A DNA stretch of 64,000 bases, from the NCBI GenBank assembly GCA_035048495.1, contig CM068543.1:28385751-28449750 (forward strand), in the 5' to 3' direction. This stretch comes from Euptelea pleiosperma (Eukaryota > Streptophyta > Magnoliopsida > Ranunculales > Eupteleaceae). Position numbers and translations under genes: made by a program. This document shows positions 1-13,100 of this stretch, piece by piece. Every line of letters starts with the position of its first letter. Positions within the stretch are counted from its first letter, which is position 1. Below the pieces are notes generated by a model. It did no database searches. It had not been told where the DNA came from and saw only the letters and a list, made by a program, of their open reading frames with translations.

Positions 1-37
1 ATCCCACATTCCACCATGTTTGATCTGTATGATGTAG

Positions 38-247
38 ATAATGAACATTTTGGTATATGGTAACCCATCTAAAATGGTAGCTCGCGAGCTATTGGATAGT
101 TTCCCCGAACTGGATGAGGCGACTTTTACGAGTTCTGTCGACGTCCTCGGCAACTCAGCAAAGAAAAACAAAGAATTTCGATTCGTCTCTGAAAGCGAGA
201 GATGTTGTATTGACGAGCAGGTTTACAGATCATTGAAGGGCAAGTAG
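38..247 (+). CDS. possible terminal exon of an unrecognised upstream gene
   Basis: This open stretch of about 69 codons follows a stop codon and an AG (36-37) that could be a 3' splice site, and it ends in TAG at 245-247. AT-rich sequence with AATAAA-like motifs follows, as expected of a 3' UTR. The first ATG is at 41. The peptide is mixed, rich in acidic and serine residues, and ends in a basic tail; I recognise no domain. It does not resemble an aldo-keto reductase, so it is not a tandem copy of the next gene. It may equally be a chance ORF. The TATA box of the next gene lies only about 90 bp further on. Confidence 0.25.
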   Translation: MMNILVYGNPSKMVARELLDSFPELDEATFTSSVDVLGNSAKKNKEFRFVSESERCCIDEQVYRSLKGK

Positions 248-336
248 AGAAAACTTTACCAAAAAATAAAAATAAAAAAAATTCTGAAGATTTGACCGAC
301 GGATCAGTAATTGAATGACAAACAAGCAAAATTAAC

Positions 337-343
337 TATAAAA
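337..343 (+). promoter_or_regulatory. TATA box of the aldo-keto reductase gene
   Basis: TATAAAA lies 57 bp upstream of the ATG at 400. With the usual plant spacing, transcription would start near 370 and leave a 5' UTR of about 30 nt. The assignment rests on position and motif only. Confidence 0.5.
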
Positions 344-399
344 GGAGTTACTTCTCATATTTTGCTATAGAAACACAAAGCTTCTACTTGAGAATTCTG

Positions 400-2740
400 A
401 TGGATCAAAACATAGGAGGTAAGAGTGAGACCCCACTCAAAGAGATCATAGATGTGGTGGCCCACAAAGATGAGGTGGTGATCGGACGTTGTGGTGTTCC
501 TGAATTGACGTTGAACTCTGGTTACAAGATTCCGTTGCTGGGGACAGGAACAGCGTCGTTTCCTATCCCTCCGATTGAGGATCTAAAGAACGCAATCTTA
601 GACGCCATGGAAGTGGGTTATCGCCACTTTGATTCGGCTGCGTTGTACCAGAGTGAGGAAGGTCTGGGTGCAGCTATAGCGGAGGCCTTAGAGAGAGGAC
701 TCATCAAGAACCGAGACGAGCTTTTCATCACTACTAAGCTCTGGTGCAACAACGCCCACCCGGATCGTGTACTCCCAGCCATTCAAGAATCTCTCAGGTA
801 ACTAACAACCCTTCCTCATCATCATCGTCACCATCATGGGCATAATCAAATTTGTCTAGTTTTGACTTATGAGTAGCAAAGTTTGACCGAGTTGGGCAAG
901 CCATCTTCTTCTTCTTATAATATATAAGCATTGGTGCATCTCTGCCACTCGTTTTATTTCTCATGCACCCATCAAATAATGGGTCCCACTCATTGTATTA
1001 CAGACCATAATAATGGTTTAGGAGATCCTATAGTGGGGCCCATGTTGGAAGAAAGAAGTCAAAGAACAATGACCAAGAAGATAATTACACAACACAGAGA
1101 TTTACATGGTTCCCTCAAGATTGAGGTATGTCGGACTAACACAGATTTTACTATGCTCTTAGGCAAAAGATAAACACTCACAATACAATGAATTATCGTC
1201 TGGATCAACCAAGTTATATTTATATATAACCCCAAGGCGAAACTAGGGTTTTCATATCTTTATGTAAAAGTATGAAAACACCCTTAAGGGTAAAAGACCT
1301 CCTTTAAAAAAAAATTCGGGCAACCCCTTTTGCTGGCAGGGAGCGCACTGCTCCCCCCCTGCAACCCTCCAGCCAGCTCAGTGCGAAGCTGGCCGCGGTG
1401 TCGTGTCTTCATGTAAAGTACTCTAGCACCATCAAGCTCCACATAACATAACAACCCAACACAACCCATCAGTTGTTGGGTCCTATCTACGTGCAACTTG
1501 TATTTGCAATTTCATAGACCGTGGTGATGATCAATAAAGACGTGTACCAATAGTCCAAACAGTAAGCTACATCTCAGATGGTCCACAGTGAAAATTGCAG
1601 CGATCATGCAATCCTGAACGTCCAACTTATCTCCTACTCTTGGATGGTAGCATGAGCTACCCCACAAAAAGTCCATCAAAGTGATGTTTTAGATCATCAG
1701 ATTGCTAATCGGATGGTTAGCTAAGTTCATATTAACATCTTATTGATATAAAACTTGCACTGAGTCCTTGTCATTCCTCTGCTTTCTTATGATCCAGGAA
1801 GCTAAGGTTGGAGTATGTAGACCTGTATTTGATACATTTCCCAGTGAGATTGAAGGAAGGGACATTGGATATGACCTGTGAGAAGGATGACATTTTCCTC
1901 CTTGATATCAAATCTGTATGGGAGGCTATGGAGGAGATACAAAAGCTTGGCCTTGCAAAGTCGATTGGAGTCAGCAACTTCACCTGCAAGAAGCTCACTG
2001 ATCTACTCATTCATGCCAGGATCCCTCCTGCTGTCAATCAGGTCTGTCCATTTCTCATAATACAACACGTTAGGAAGACTTACATGCATCATTGGATCAT
2101 TCCAACAATGCAGGTCCGTCTGACAACCATTGGACGTCGCCTATATCTGATCACAAAAGGTCATATGGCGGTGATAGTGGGTCACATTGCTCTTTACTGT
2201 GTGTGATTTCAACTCGAGGCGTGTTTCATATTGAAGCTTATAACTGTTCTCTTTATCAAAACTCTACAGGTGGAAATGCATCCAGTTTGGCAACAGAAGA
2301 AACTAAGAGACTTCTGCAAGGAGAAAGGCATCCATGTTAGCGCGTATTCTCCTCTAGGAGCCAAGGAGTGGGGCTTTGATGTAGTTCTCAGCAATGAGCT
2401 AATCAATGAGATCGCTCGTGCGAAAGGAAAGAGTGTTGCTCAGGTATACAGAGGTAACACTTACTCTGCTACATTATCCTTCGGGTGTTTCTAAAATGGT
2501 TTTTGATTGCTGCAGATTGCTTTGAGATGGGGACATGAGCAAGGGGTCACTTTGATCCCGAAGAGCTTCAACAAGGGAAGATTGAAGCAAAATTTTGAGA
2601 TATTCGACTGGGAGCTGACTGAGGAAGAGTTGAAAAAGATCGCATCGATACCACAGCAGAGGATAGCAAAAATACCTGAGTTTGTGTTTCCTGATAGTCC
2701 ATTCAAGACCTTTGAGGAGTTCTGGGATGGAGAGATGTGA
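400..2740 (+). CDS. NADPH-dependent aldo-keto reductase (AKR4-type), four exons
   Basis: The exons are 400-797, 1798-2041, 2270-2443 and 2516-2740, all with GT-AG introns, giving 346 residues. The product should be a cytosolic (beta/alpha)8-barrel enzyme that reduces a carbonyl with NADPH. The AKR tetrad is present: Asp78 and Tyr83 in HFDSAALYQ, Lys113 in TTKLW, His146 in LIHFP. Also typical are GVSNF, the VNQVEMHP join across intron 2, SAYSPLGA, the cofactor-binding [13 protein letters not shown] and the C-terminal FWDGEM. The closest plant group I know is AKR4 (chalcone, codeinone and methylecgonone reductases and relatives); substrate cannot be read from sequence. The first in-frame ATG gives about 25 extra N-terminal residues before the usual [10 protein letters not shown] start. 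The next in-frame ATG is codon 70, inside the barrel, so a later start is unlikely. Intron 1 (1.0 kb) contains a GC-rich palindromic stretch near 1330-1400. Confidence 0.93.
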
Positions 2741-2887
2741 ATCCCCCAAGCAAATCTTCGTCTTTCTACATGTTTTCTGTCTTCTGTTTCTATGTTAAGT
2801 GCGTTTAGTTTCATATTTTGCGAGTTTTCATGTATTGTCTGGTTCTTGGCTTAAGCTAGCACGACATCCTTGTTGTAATAGTAATCA

Positions 2888-2893
2888 AATAAA
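2888..2893 (+). terminator. poly(A) signal of the aldo-keto reductase gene
   Basis: AATAAA lies about 150 bp after the stop codon, in a T-rich 3' UTR. It is the first canonical signal downstream. Confidence 0.55.
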
Positions 2894-3886
2894 ATGATTG
2901 TAGCAGAGTCCCTATCATAGTTGAGGATCTTGGTTCTTCATAGGAGCTTCATGATTCAAACTGGTATCTCATACCTGTGCAGTGCTGTGACAGTGGTGAG
3001 GAGTGGTGGCTGTTGCTATGAGATAAGGGAGAAAAACAATCTTCTATGCCAAAAATCAACAGTGGGGTATTACTGAAACCATCCAATCTACAGACATTTT
3101 TTTCCACCTTTGGCTAGACAGTTGTTATAGTCTATTTCTGATCTAGAGAATGCAACATCACTCGAGGTTAATGTCATCAAATTAGGTTTTTGTTTTCTGC
3201 ATAAGATATCCTAATCATCACATTCTTCTGAGTGGTTTGAAAACTGTATCAAATGGTCAGGAAATAATAGACTATCAGATGCTAGGATCATCACATCTAC
3301 AAAGTTTTTTCACCAGAGTTCTGCTAGACCAGACAGGTGATGTTGACTGCCATAGACTGTACACTTGGTGCACCAAACCTATCAATCTTGATCTTTCAGT
3401 CTGCGAGTTAACCTTGGACGGGCAGTAGCCAAAAATCATGCAGATTATTTGCGTAGCTGCCTAAGGAATAGTTCCCAGTTGGGCAAGTAAGATCACTCAA
3501 TTGGTGTGAGTTTCGGACTCTTGCCACGTCCAAGAGATGGTCCACGAGTCAACAGCGCGAAGGTGCTGACTAGTTCCATCAATGCTCTATGTGGAATACT
3601 GCACCTTATGTATTTCCTTCGAAAAGTTTTATCTCAATTCCTATTGACTCGGATCGACCATTAATTACATTCACTATCAAGTTCTGATGGTCAAAGCTTC
3701 ATCCATGCTGAGAGGAGATCAGATACCTACATACAATTACAAGGTAAGATATTTGACCAGAACAACAGCAAGAACATTTCAAATTGGAACGATCTTGTTC
3801 TATTTTAACGAACAAAGGCTGCCTGTTAGCTAATTTATATTATAGATTAAAGATAACTAGTGGAATACAATTCTGAATGAAAGGAT
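2894..3886. other. intergenic stretch between convergent genes
   Basis: The 3' ends of the aldo-keto reductase (+) and of the C2-domain gene (-) face each other here. The right end is the 3' UTR of the minus-strand gene. I see no convincing ORF, RNA gene or repeat; a 63-codon ORF at 3237-3428 has no recognisable features. Confidence 0.5.
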
Positions 3887-4108
3887 TTAATTACCGGAAC
3901 TTCTTCTGCTCAGGGAGGGTGAAGAATTAAAGATTTCCTGACCAAGATCGCTTATCTTGTCAAGCAGCAGTGTTTGCTCGGTCTCAAGCTGCACCATGTA
4001 TTCCTCCTGTGCATCTTCAAGGCTCTCTATCTCATTCAAAGCCATTGACAGTCCTTCAAGATCCCCATCGTCGATTAAGGTTTGAAACTTGGTCATGATT
4101 TGTCTCAT
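3887..4108 (-). CDS. NTMC2T3: exon 14 of the NTMC2T3-like gene: C-terminal helix
   Basis: The last exon encodes residues 754-826 and ends in TAA at 3887-3889. It is predicted to be helical and acidic ([32 protein letters not shown]), probably a coiled coil, and ends with a serine/arginine tail RRSSGN. The acceptor is CAG at 4109-4111. Confidence 0.9.
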   Translation of the reverse strand: MRQIMTKFQTLIDDGDLEGLSMALNEIESLEDAQEEYMVQLETEQTLLLDKISDLGQEIFNSSPSLSRRSSGN

Positions 4109-7100
4109 CTGCTCATCCTCATATTGAAGAAATTATATTAGGCATAAAGGCATACAAGCAAATCTATTAACAGAATTCACTAAATAGCACCACTGGCATA
4201 ACTGTGACAGCTAATGATGAATATAATTAAATAAAGTACCCTCTTATAGACCCAAAAAATTGTTTAGAAATTACAAGTGTCCCATGTGTAGGAGTGGCAT
4301 CGAACATTCTATGCATCCCATTTAGGAGATTTCCAATGCCAGAAATCAACCCCACCATTTTTTCCTTTCTAACCCTCCGAAGGAATGCAACCAATCAGAG
4401 GGTTAGAATCATCACACCTGGTCAGTTTTTTATGTGGAAGATATCATGTGTGGGACCATAGAATGGTGGACACCCATACCCAGCACATATACCACATTTA
4501 TGGTTTTGCAATTAATAAACCATCGCTTAAAAGCTTACAGTATATCTGAGTTGTGTTCTAACAATTTTTCTAAGCAAAAACTTTTTTTCTTCTTTTCGTA
4601 AGTAAAAAACGTATTTTTTTCTCTTTTACAAACAGTTAAAAATTAAATTTAACTCACGCGTCATCACAATTTGATATAGTTTGGGTAAAATCAGATTGAA
4701 AGGATTTCAGAACCTGCAACATTTGCGATTTGTTATCTTACCTGGCCAGAAATTCGATGAGCTTTACTTATGGCCGAATTATCATTATCCAAACTAGATT
4801 TCTTCTGTAGTTCTGGAACTTTTCTTGTTATTTGTATATGGATCTCTCCCTTTCTCACTCCTTGGAGAGGTATCCACTTGTCAGCCATCTCGTTTGGAGG
4901 TAATCCCTGATATTCTACAATGCAATCACCTATACTTGATGTTGGCAGTACAGCATTATGGTCCTTCACATGCAACATTAAGGGACTACCATCATCAGGG
5001 AACTCTAAGGTTTGGTTCCATCGAGGATTGAGAGTCTTGTACACAACCTGGATGGCATGACATTCCACGGCGTGATTATGGTAAAATCAAATGGAGGAAA
5101 ATGCAAAGACATCAAGAACAGATTATGGGGATTCCAATTCTAATGTCCATTATAGTTTCAAGATACCCACTGCAGTAAAAAAACACATCACCAATTTCTT
5201 ACCATCTGAGCTTTTTTTCCATACTGACACATTAACCATTATAGCAAAAACAAAAGGAAATGAGAAAGAGAAGAGAATGCATGACAGATATATCATATAT
5301 TAGTTAGGAAGATAAATGCAAAAAATTGACTTGTTAATAAATAATAAATGAAACTCATTCGGGACAGTTCTAAATATAATTCTATACAGGTAATCTGTTA
5401 CTTAAAAAAATTATTGAGTAGGATAAATCCAAGGCACCATAGAAGATGCATAGGCTAAAAATGCAATAAATGAAGAGATACGAACCATGCAATGAATTAT
5501 CTGACTCTAAAAGAATGAGAAGACACCTATTAAAATTCTACATGAGGTGTCTCTGACCTTTGTTCTTTTTTTCATGTTTCCATATTGTACCCTTACATAA
5601 GGATCACTTGTTCCCCTCAAATCGGCAGCAATAAGGTCTTTTGCTTCAAGAAGAACCAGTTCAATCCAACCACACCCTGATCCCCAATTTCTACTCTGCA
5701 CACATTTGAATGGGTAAAGTTGGCATACAAATATAAGTTCCTATCGTAAATAAAACAAGCCGTTGGGATGAAAAAAATGTGCCCAATGAGTAAAAAAGAA
5801 AATTAAAGCAAGGATTCTAAGTATGAGGACCATTAACAACCTTCAACCAATTGACAGTGAGGAGTTTTTTCTTTGTTCAATCCTTTCATTAGTTGGCTTT
5901 TCTCATTATTCTTTTATAACTGAGTTCATGATTGAGTTCAAAGCATACCCTTGATCCTTCATAATCATCAGTTTTTACAGCTTCTATTTGAAGCCTCAAC
6001 TCTCCTGTATTCACTTTTTCAAGGGGGACCCAGATGTCCCTCAATGAGCCTTCTATCAGTCCTTCTAAATTTACTCGTGCACTTCCAATGTTGTCATCTC
6101 CAAAGGTGTCTTCAGAATAACATTTGATCTTAAGATATTCACCACCTCCAATCTCATTAAATTCGAACTTCTGACTCCATAGAGGATTCAAGACATGTGA
6201 GATTGTCCTTGTCCTGTAGAGTGCCTGAAAAAAGTTTACACATCATTATCAGTTGCCAAACTCGATAAAATATAGGTCTCCACATCTCCATGAAGAATCA
6301 TTTAGGATTCTTACTCACAATTAAGTTGATATCACTAAGAGGAGTATGATGAGAAAAGGTCAAACGGGAAGCAGAAAAGAAGATAATGTCAAAGGAAAGA
6401 GAAGACAGACCTTCCCATACTCTAGTTTTACGTATGGGTCGCATTTTCCGGACTTATCTTTCCCAACCAGATCCTTCCCTTCCATAACAGTAACCTTGAG
6501 TTTCCTTCCTGTCCTTGGCTGACCATTTGGTGAACCATACATAGAGTGCTGAGAGCCAACATGGATAATGTTGTTCAAGCTATTTGAACCATCAGAAAAT
6601 TGCCATTCTCTCAACACAAGCCTCACTTTTAACTGTCAAATAAATGAATATTATCAGTAATGTTGCAGCAGTGTCCGCAAAAATTAAAATATTTCACAAA
6701 CAACTTTCAAGTGTTACTGTTAGATAAACAAAAAACATATAAAGGTATTTTGGTCTTTTATTCAAAGTTCAAACTAAAAAAATATGGAAAAGAAAGAAAT
6801 TGTTGCCAAACCTAGGAATATAAATTTTCTTAGTGAAAATGGATGTAAATTATATGCCTGTTTCCAAAATTCATACAGTATCAAAGTGAAGAATGACTTG
6901 GGTTTCTCCTATTGGCGATCTCTTGCTCTCTGCACTTAGCCGTGTATTGGACATTATCCAATAACCGATCCTGTCGCTTATTGTGTCATTCAACAAAATA
7001 ATAGAGAAGACACAAGTTCTTATGCATTTTGCAGCAACCAAAAAATTGAAAGATCAAGCATCTCCACTCATCCTCAAGCAAGGTCCAAAATCTCGGTTTC

Positions 7101-10100
7101 GTTCCGTGTCGGTAAGTTGACAAAATTAGACGTTTTGATCGAAACAGAACAATACATTGGGAAAAATACTTATTGATACACAAAAGTATGAATATATATT
7201 ACATTAAATAGTTTTAATGCTTAATTAAGCAAAAAGCATGTTGTATAGCTTTTATCTGTTATAAATAATGCATATATTATAAAAAAAAGGTTCATATCAT
7301 TTAAATTAGGGATCTAGTACAAGACGATACATTCCCCAATGTATCGTCTTCAGTAACTTACTGGAACAAGATGTCTCGGCTGAGATGGAGCGAGACTTTG
7401 AACCATGTCCTCAAGCAAATGCGTCAATACAAGTGTCACCTTATTTTGGTCCCTGTTTTTCTTCCTTGTTCATGAGTGTGTCGCTGATCCCATATAGTTG
7501 TGACAAGGCTTATTATGATGATGATGATATCCGTAAACCTATATCCAACCTTAAATGCTATCCATAATCTACAGTTCAGATTTATATCTATAAACCCAAG
7601 TTCCACAACTCAACACTTATTACAACCATCCAATCAATTACCCTTTTTATCTAGTCCATCCACTTCATGTGCACAGCTTAGCAAATCATCAAATCCGAGA
7701 TACAGCTTCAATCTAATATAATTGTCCTGATATAACAAACTATATAGAATTATAGATCTATCACCTGAAAAAAAAACTCACTATTTCACCAACCTGAATT
7801 CAACAACTCCAGATCTAACCTACTGTTACAGATGCCAAGTGGAGATAATTGTAAGGAGAATGGAAGGAGAAGAGAAAAAGAAGGGAGCAAAAGTAAGACA
7901 GAGGAAGAAAGATGAAGCTTAGGAGACCATATGGGTCATTCCCTCCTTTTTATTTATGACTTAGTTAAGGTAACAAAATTTACTGGAAAAAAGAAAAGAA
8001 AGACTGCCTTCAGTGGCATAAAATGTAAAAAAGTAACAAAAGGTGAAACTCCTACATTATCCCTACTACAAGTAACCTGATCAATAATAGGAAAACAACA
8101 ACTCTAACAACACTCTCCTCCAGCTAGTGCATATATCTAGCATGCCCATCTTTCCAAGAATCTCCTCCAACCTGTTGTGTTCCAGAGCCTTCATATAGAT
8201 GTTCACCAAGTAAATACCAAAATTGACACAAGGTGAACAGATCTCTTGGATGCCACTTCCTCCTTGACGAAATCGCAATACACATTGACTGCAAGCTCTC
8301 TCTACCTCTCAGAACCCTTAAGGTTTAGATTGCCATCTTCTTACGACGTCTCACAGAGTAAGTGGTTTTAGTTATTTTCTTAGAAAACCCTCGGTGCTAT
8401 CTCTTTTGACATTGTGAGTTTCAGGTGGTGTTGGTGTTGTTGTTGTAGGGCGTTGTGACTTCTATTATTGTATAATCTGTATAGGGACTGATGGCTCTTT
8501 ATTGTCTTTGTATATATAACACAGTGTAATGTGTTTTCATCTTAAGTAATACATTGTAAAACTAATAGACAAATTCTGCTGAAATTTTCTATTCATGTAT
8601 TACCTAGACATGATATGGAAGGAGCCTATGTGAAACGAACATTCAGTACTAATACTTCTAGGGCCCCTAGTCCATGCCATAACCAATTCAGAAGGGATAT
8701 TCTTTCCAGTTATTAAAAATTTCACCACAGACCCTAAAGGAATTTGTTTATTTGTGATTCACAATAGGCTCATTACTAGAAAAAAGTAAAACTTAGTCAA
8801 CATTTAATGACAAAGGACATATATTATGTTTAAACTACCAATATTTGGTTTCTATTAATCATATCACTAGGCATAAGGCCATTATTAAAAAGACCTACAT
8901 TCAAATCCACAATGAATTGATGAACAGTATGGATCTTAGAAGTATAAGGTATTATCTTATCCTTTATTGATGTCTAGAAGCTATGTACCCCTTCTCATTC
9001 CTCTTACTTTGTATATAAATCTCTCACATATAACTTTCTCAACATAGTGAAGATATCCTAAAGAATCAATACATGTAAGCATATGCAAAACACTCTTTTT
9101 GGAGTCTGATGCATCTATATACGGTAAGTTGTGCATAATTGACACCCACACTAGAGTAGCAGAGGCCCTAGCAATTAGATAATTCAGTTCATGATCTTAC
9201 CTGATTTGAATTTTATGTATTATTACACCCTGAAACTTTACATGTTATGTATCTGTTCTCTACATATCACCTGATAGGAGCTGAATGTTGAGATGGATGA
9301 GTGGAAAACTAGGAAAACAAAATCAGAAATAAGTATATTTGAGGAAACCTAGGAATAGCCTCAATAGGAGATAAAATAAGGGAAAGTAGATTGAGATGGT
9401 TAGGGCATGCGAAACGATGATCAAAAGTGGCGCCAATGAGCAAGGTTTAAAATTTCGTTTAGAGGAATGTCCCAGTCAAGTGAAAAACCGAGACAAACTC
9501 CGAAACGAAACGAAACATTCACGAAACATTGAAAAATGGTGAAAAAACGAAATTTCCGAAACATTTCCAAAATCATGAAATCATATTTTTTATTTATTTT
9601 TATTTTTTTGGATTGTATCGGATTGTTTCAGTTTGTCTCGGCGAAACATTACGAAATGAAACATTCATTTCGGTTTTCTTACAAAACATTCCGAAATTTT
9701 AAACCATGCCAGTGAGGAGCTCTTTTGTGCAAGTTGAAAGACTTAAAAGGGAAAAAAGAAGTCCAAAAATGACATGGAAGAAGGTAAATAAAGAATCTAA
9801 AGACATGGTTTGACAGAAGACGTAGTTCTGAACAGAGTCGAATGGTGAAATAGGATTCATGTTGCCGAACCCAAACATTTTGAGACAAAGCATAGATGAT
9901 GATGATGACATATCACCAGCTTGTGTCAATGAATAAGTTAAAGAAAAATTCTCCTCTAAATTCCATGCCTTTAATTCTTCATACGTTTCTTTCACAAACT
10001 TCACCATTTTGGGGTAAATCCAAAACTTTCAGCACCTATTTTCTAATTAAAAAAAAACCTCACCTGGTTACCCTACTCAAGGTTTTCAGGAGGACTTCTG

Positions 10101-13100
10101 ATCTAACAATCTGCTACTTTTCACAAAGAAATAGAGAAGTAACATATAGCATGGCACACAACCATTCCATTTATGCAAAATAAATTTATTAAAACCCCAC
10201 TAAATGGAATATAGTACCTCCCCTAAATTAATTCCCTCAAATGGAAGAACCATTTCAACTTCTTGTCCACAACACTCGACACTTTTGGCTAGTACACTGG
10301 ATCCAGGTCCGATTGCCCAGAATGTTGTGGAGTCATCTGCAACATATTTCACCTGTGCATAGCCGCAAAATCTATCAAGTTAGTTGATGTGCAGGAGATA
10401 TTACAATTAAAGACAGAAAATATCTTCCCATACAGTACCTAAGTTACACATTTACTAGCCATAGCATAATAAATCCAAAAGTAGCAAAACCTACGACAGT
10501 ACCTTTATTTCACAACTAGTTACATAGTCATGCTTCACGTTGTCTGGCACCCATTCATAAAGATGAAATCTAAGAATTCCAGTGTCTTCGTGCAAAACCA
10601 TATTAAAAGCCGCATTCCATCTAGGGCTTGAACCAGTAGTTGCATCTGTTCTCCTTGTTAATTCTCCAACTTCGACTTCAACAAATGTTTGCAGAACTCC
10701 ATTGCCAGGGTTCTCTTCTAAAGTACCATTTCTTAAAGAGCTTTGTCTCCTTCCAGAAAAGCTTCCTTTCATGCTACCCCTGACCAGTTTATCCGCTGAA
10801 ATGACTGTTACAGAAAGTATGCCTCCAACAGCTTTTTTGTTTAGATCTACTGGTGGCAAAGAGTAACATCGGCGGCGGGGCTCAACCGTTGTCTTGACTA
10901 ACGTATCAGTGAAAAGTTTGACCTGCGTGAAAAACAGACTATATTCCATTTAAGAAGCTACAGAATATAAACCAAATTTTTAGTTATCTATTTTAGGTTA
11001 TGAGAGTTTATGGGATGTCATTCAAAAGATTTCATGACTCAACTGCAGGTTATCTTGATAAATTCTAGTGTTTGGTAACAATGAAAAGCTTGACCTTTGT
11101 AAGAACGAGAATATATGCTATATAAACAGTATATGGGCCATATATTTTTGTAATCTATATTATGTTATAAGATTATATAGGATGCAATTCGAAAGAATGA
11201 CACAAATGCAGGGTATCGTAATAAATTCTCAGTGCGCTTTCATGAAAAGTGAGAAATAAGAAGTAGAGAAACGCACCAGCCAAGATGAAACACCTGGCAG
11301 TTCTGTTGCAGGAAGTGTTTGGCTTCCACCACTTCCAAAGGCAACACCTATTCTCACTTCAGGAGGTGATTCAAATGAATACAAAACAGCTTGTCCATCA
11401 AGAACTGGCATGAAGAGAAGCTGTATAATATTGTAAATTGGAGGAAATAAGTAACAGTTGCTTACCACGAGAAAACCTTCTATGTATATGCAAGCATGGC
11501 AATCAACATCACTTCAGTTGCATGACCAAATAAATTACACGTGGAAACACCAAAATCTATCTAACATACATGTAGGCTACACATGTCTAGGTGTCAGATA
11601 TATCACTTCAGTTGCATGACCAAAAAAATTACAGATTGAAACACCAAAATCTATTTAACATAGACTACACATATCTTGGTGCTAGATACAAACATGAGGT
11701 ATGAAGATATTCAGAACTATGTTGAAACATATCAATGTGACGAAAAATGAAGGACAAAATGAATTGTTATTTTTCCGATAATTGTGCCAATTTGTGTCTG
11801 GGTCATATGCCTGACATGTCAATTTTTAAGTACTGGAGATGGAGTATAATTATTAATTAGACTGACATAAGAATGAAGCATAGTTGTTACAATGGATTGG
11901 AATCATTGTGCACCATTCATTTCATCTTTCCTTTGAGAAAACACCACTGCAAACTTTGACACAGGAGAGATGCCATCAAAATTATGCATCATCCTATGGC
12001 ATGATCGCTACATGCTAAAACTTGAAGTGGATATTGATATATATTCAAATAATAGCCATGAGAAAATGATGATGCACTTATTAAGCAATAGTTTTAAGGA
12101 AGTATCTAACTCCACTACCCATGCTAGAGAAAAAAATATCTACTTATAAAGCAAAAACTTGAGTTTCACCATGAGACGACTCACACACCACTATGAAATA
12201 TCTATCCTTAATATCTAATGAGAAAACTTAGGGCTTCCCACAAATTATTAAATACATAAAAGGTTTGCCAAACATCCTTTAAGTGCAAAAAAAATCCACA
12301 ACAGCCCCCAACCTCAAAAGCAAAATTTGGTCTTCACCGTGAGCCAACTCACCCACTATTAAAAACATGTCAGTATATTAAATTCCCAAAACAGTCCCTT
12401 GTAAGTTGTAACTACTTAATTTCTTCCTCCCATGTCATCCACATTTCCAAAACAGCCCTTTATAACCACTGAATTTCCAAAGAAACTCCAAACTGCCCTT
12501 ATAACTATGATACCCGGATACCTATACATGGCCATCATATCCATGTCGACACGACACCGACATGTACCCCGTATCCTTCATAAAAAGGTGAAAATTTAGG
12601 AAAAAATGAAAAATTTGAACTACAAAATAGGATACTGGTATCCGTATCTGTGTCCTTGATTTTGAAAAATGTCGAGTCATATCCCCACTTCCCGTATCCG
12701 TGTCCTTGATTTTGAAAAATGTCGAGTCGTATCCCCACTTCCCGTATCCGTGTTCGTATCGGTATCCATATCCGGGCATCATAGCTTATAACTACTTGAT
12801 AATATCCACATTCTAATGTGCTAAAGAACATATACAAGACCCATAGTACTCATCGATGTGCATCCCTGATTATTATGCTTGCTTCACTGATAATGTATCC
12901 ATGAATATGCCAAACTTGGCGCCCCTTAATCACGTGCTAGCCACTAGTGAATATAATATCCCCAGAGTATTAAGGCACAAAAAGACAACAAATTCCATCT
13001 ATTAAGTTTTAGTAAAATAACTTAGAAACAAACTTCTAATGATCTTATACTGTGCAATTCCACATGAGGATTATCAAATCAAAACCATAGGTATTTTCCT

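Noticed and set aside
1320..1410. GC-rich palindromic stretch in intron 1 of the aldo-keto reductase gene
   Set aside because: Short self-complementary strings (GCTGGCAGGG, CCAGCCAGC) are visible, but no element boundary or RNA gene could be supported.
3237..3428. 63-codon ORF between the two genes
   Set aside because: No domain and no sign of splicing or promoter.
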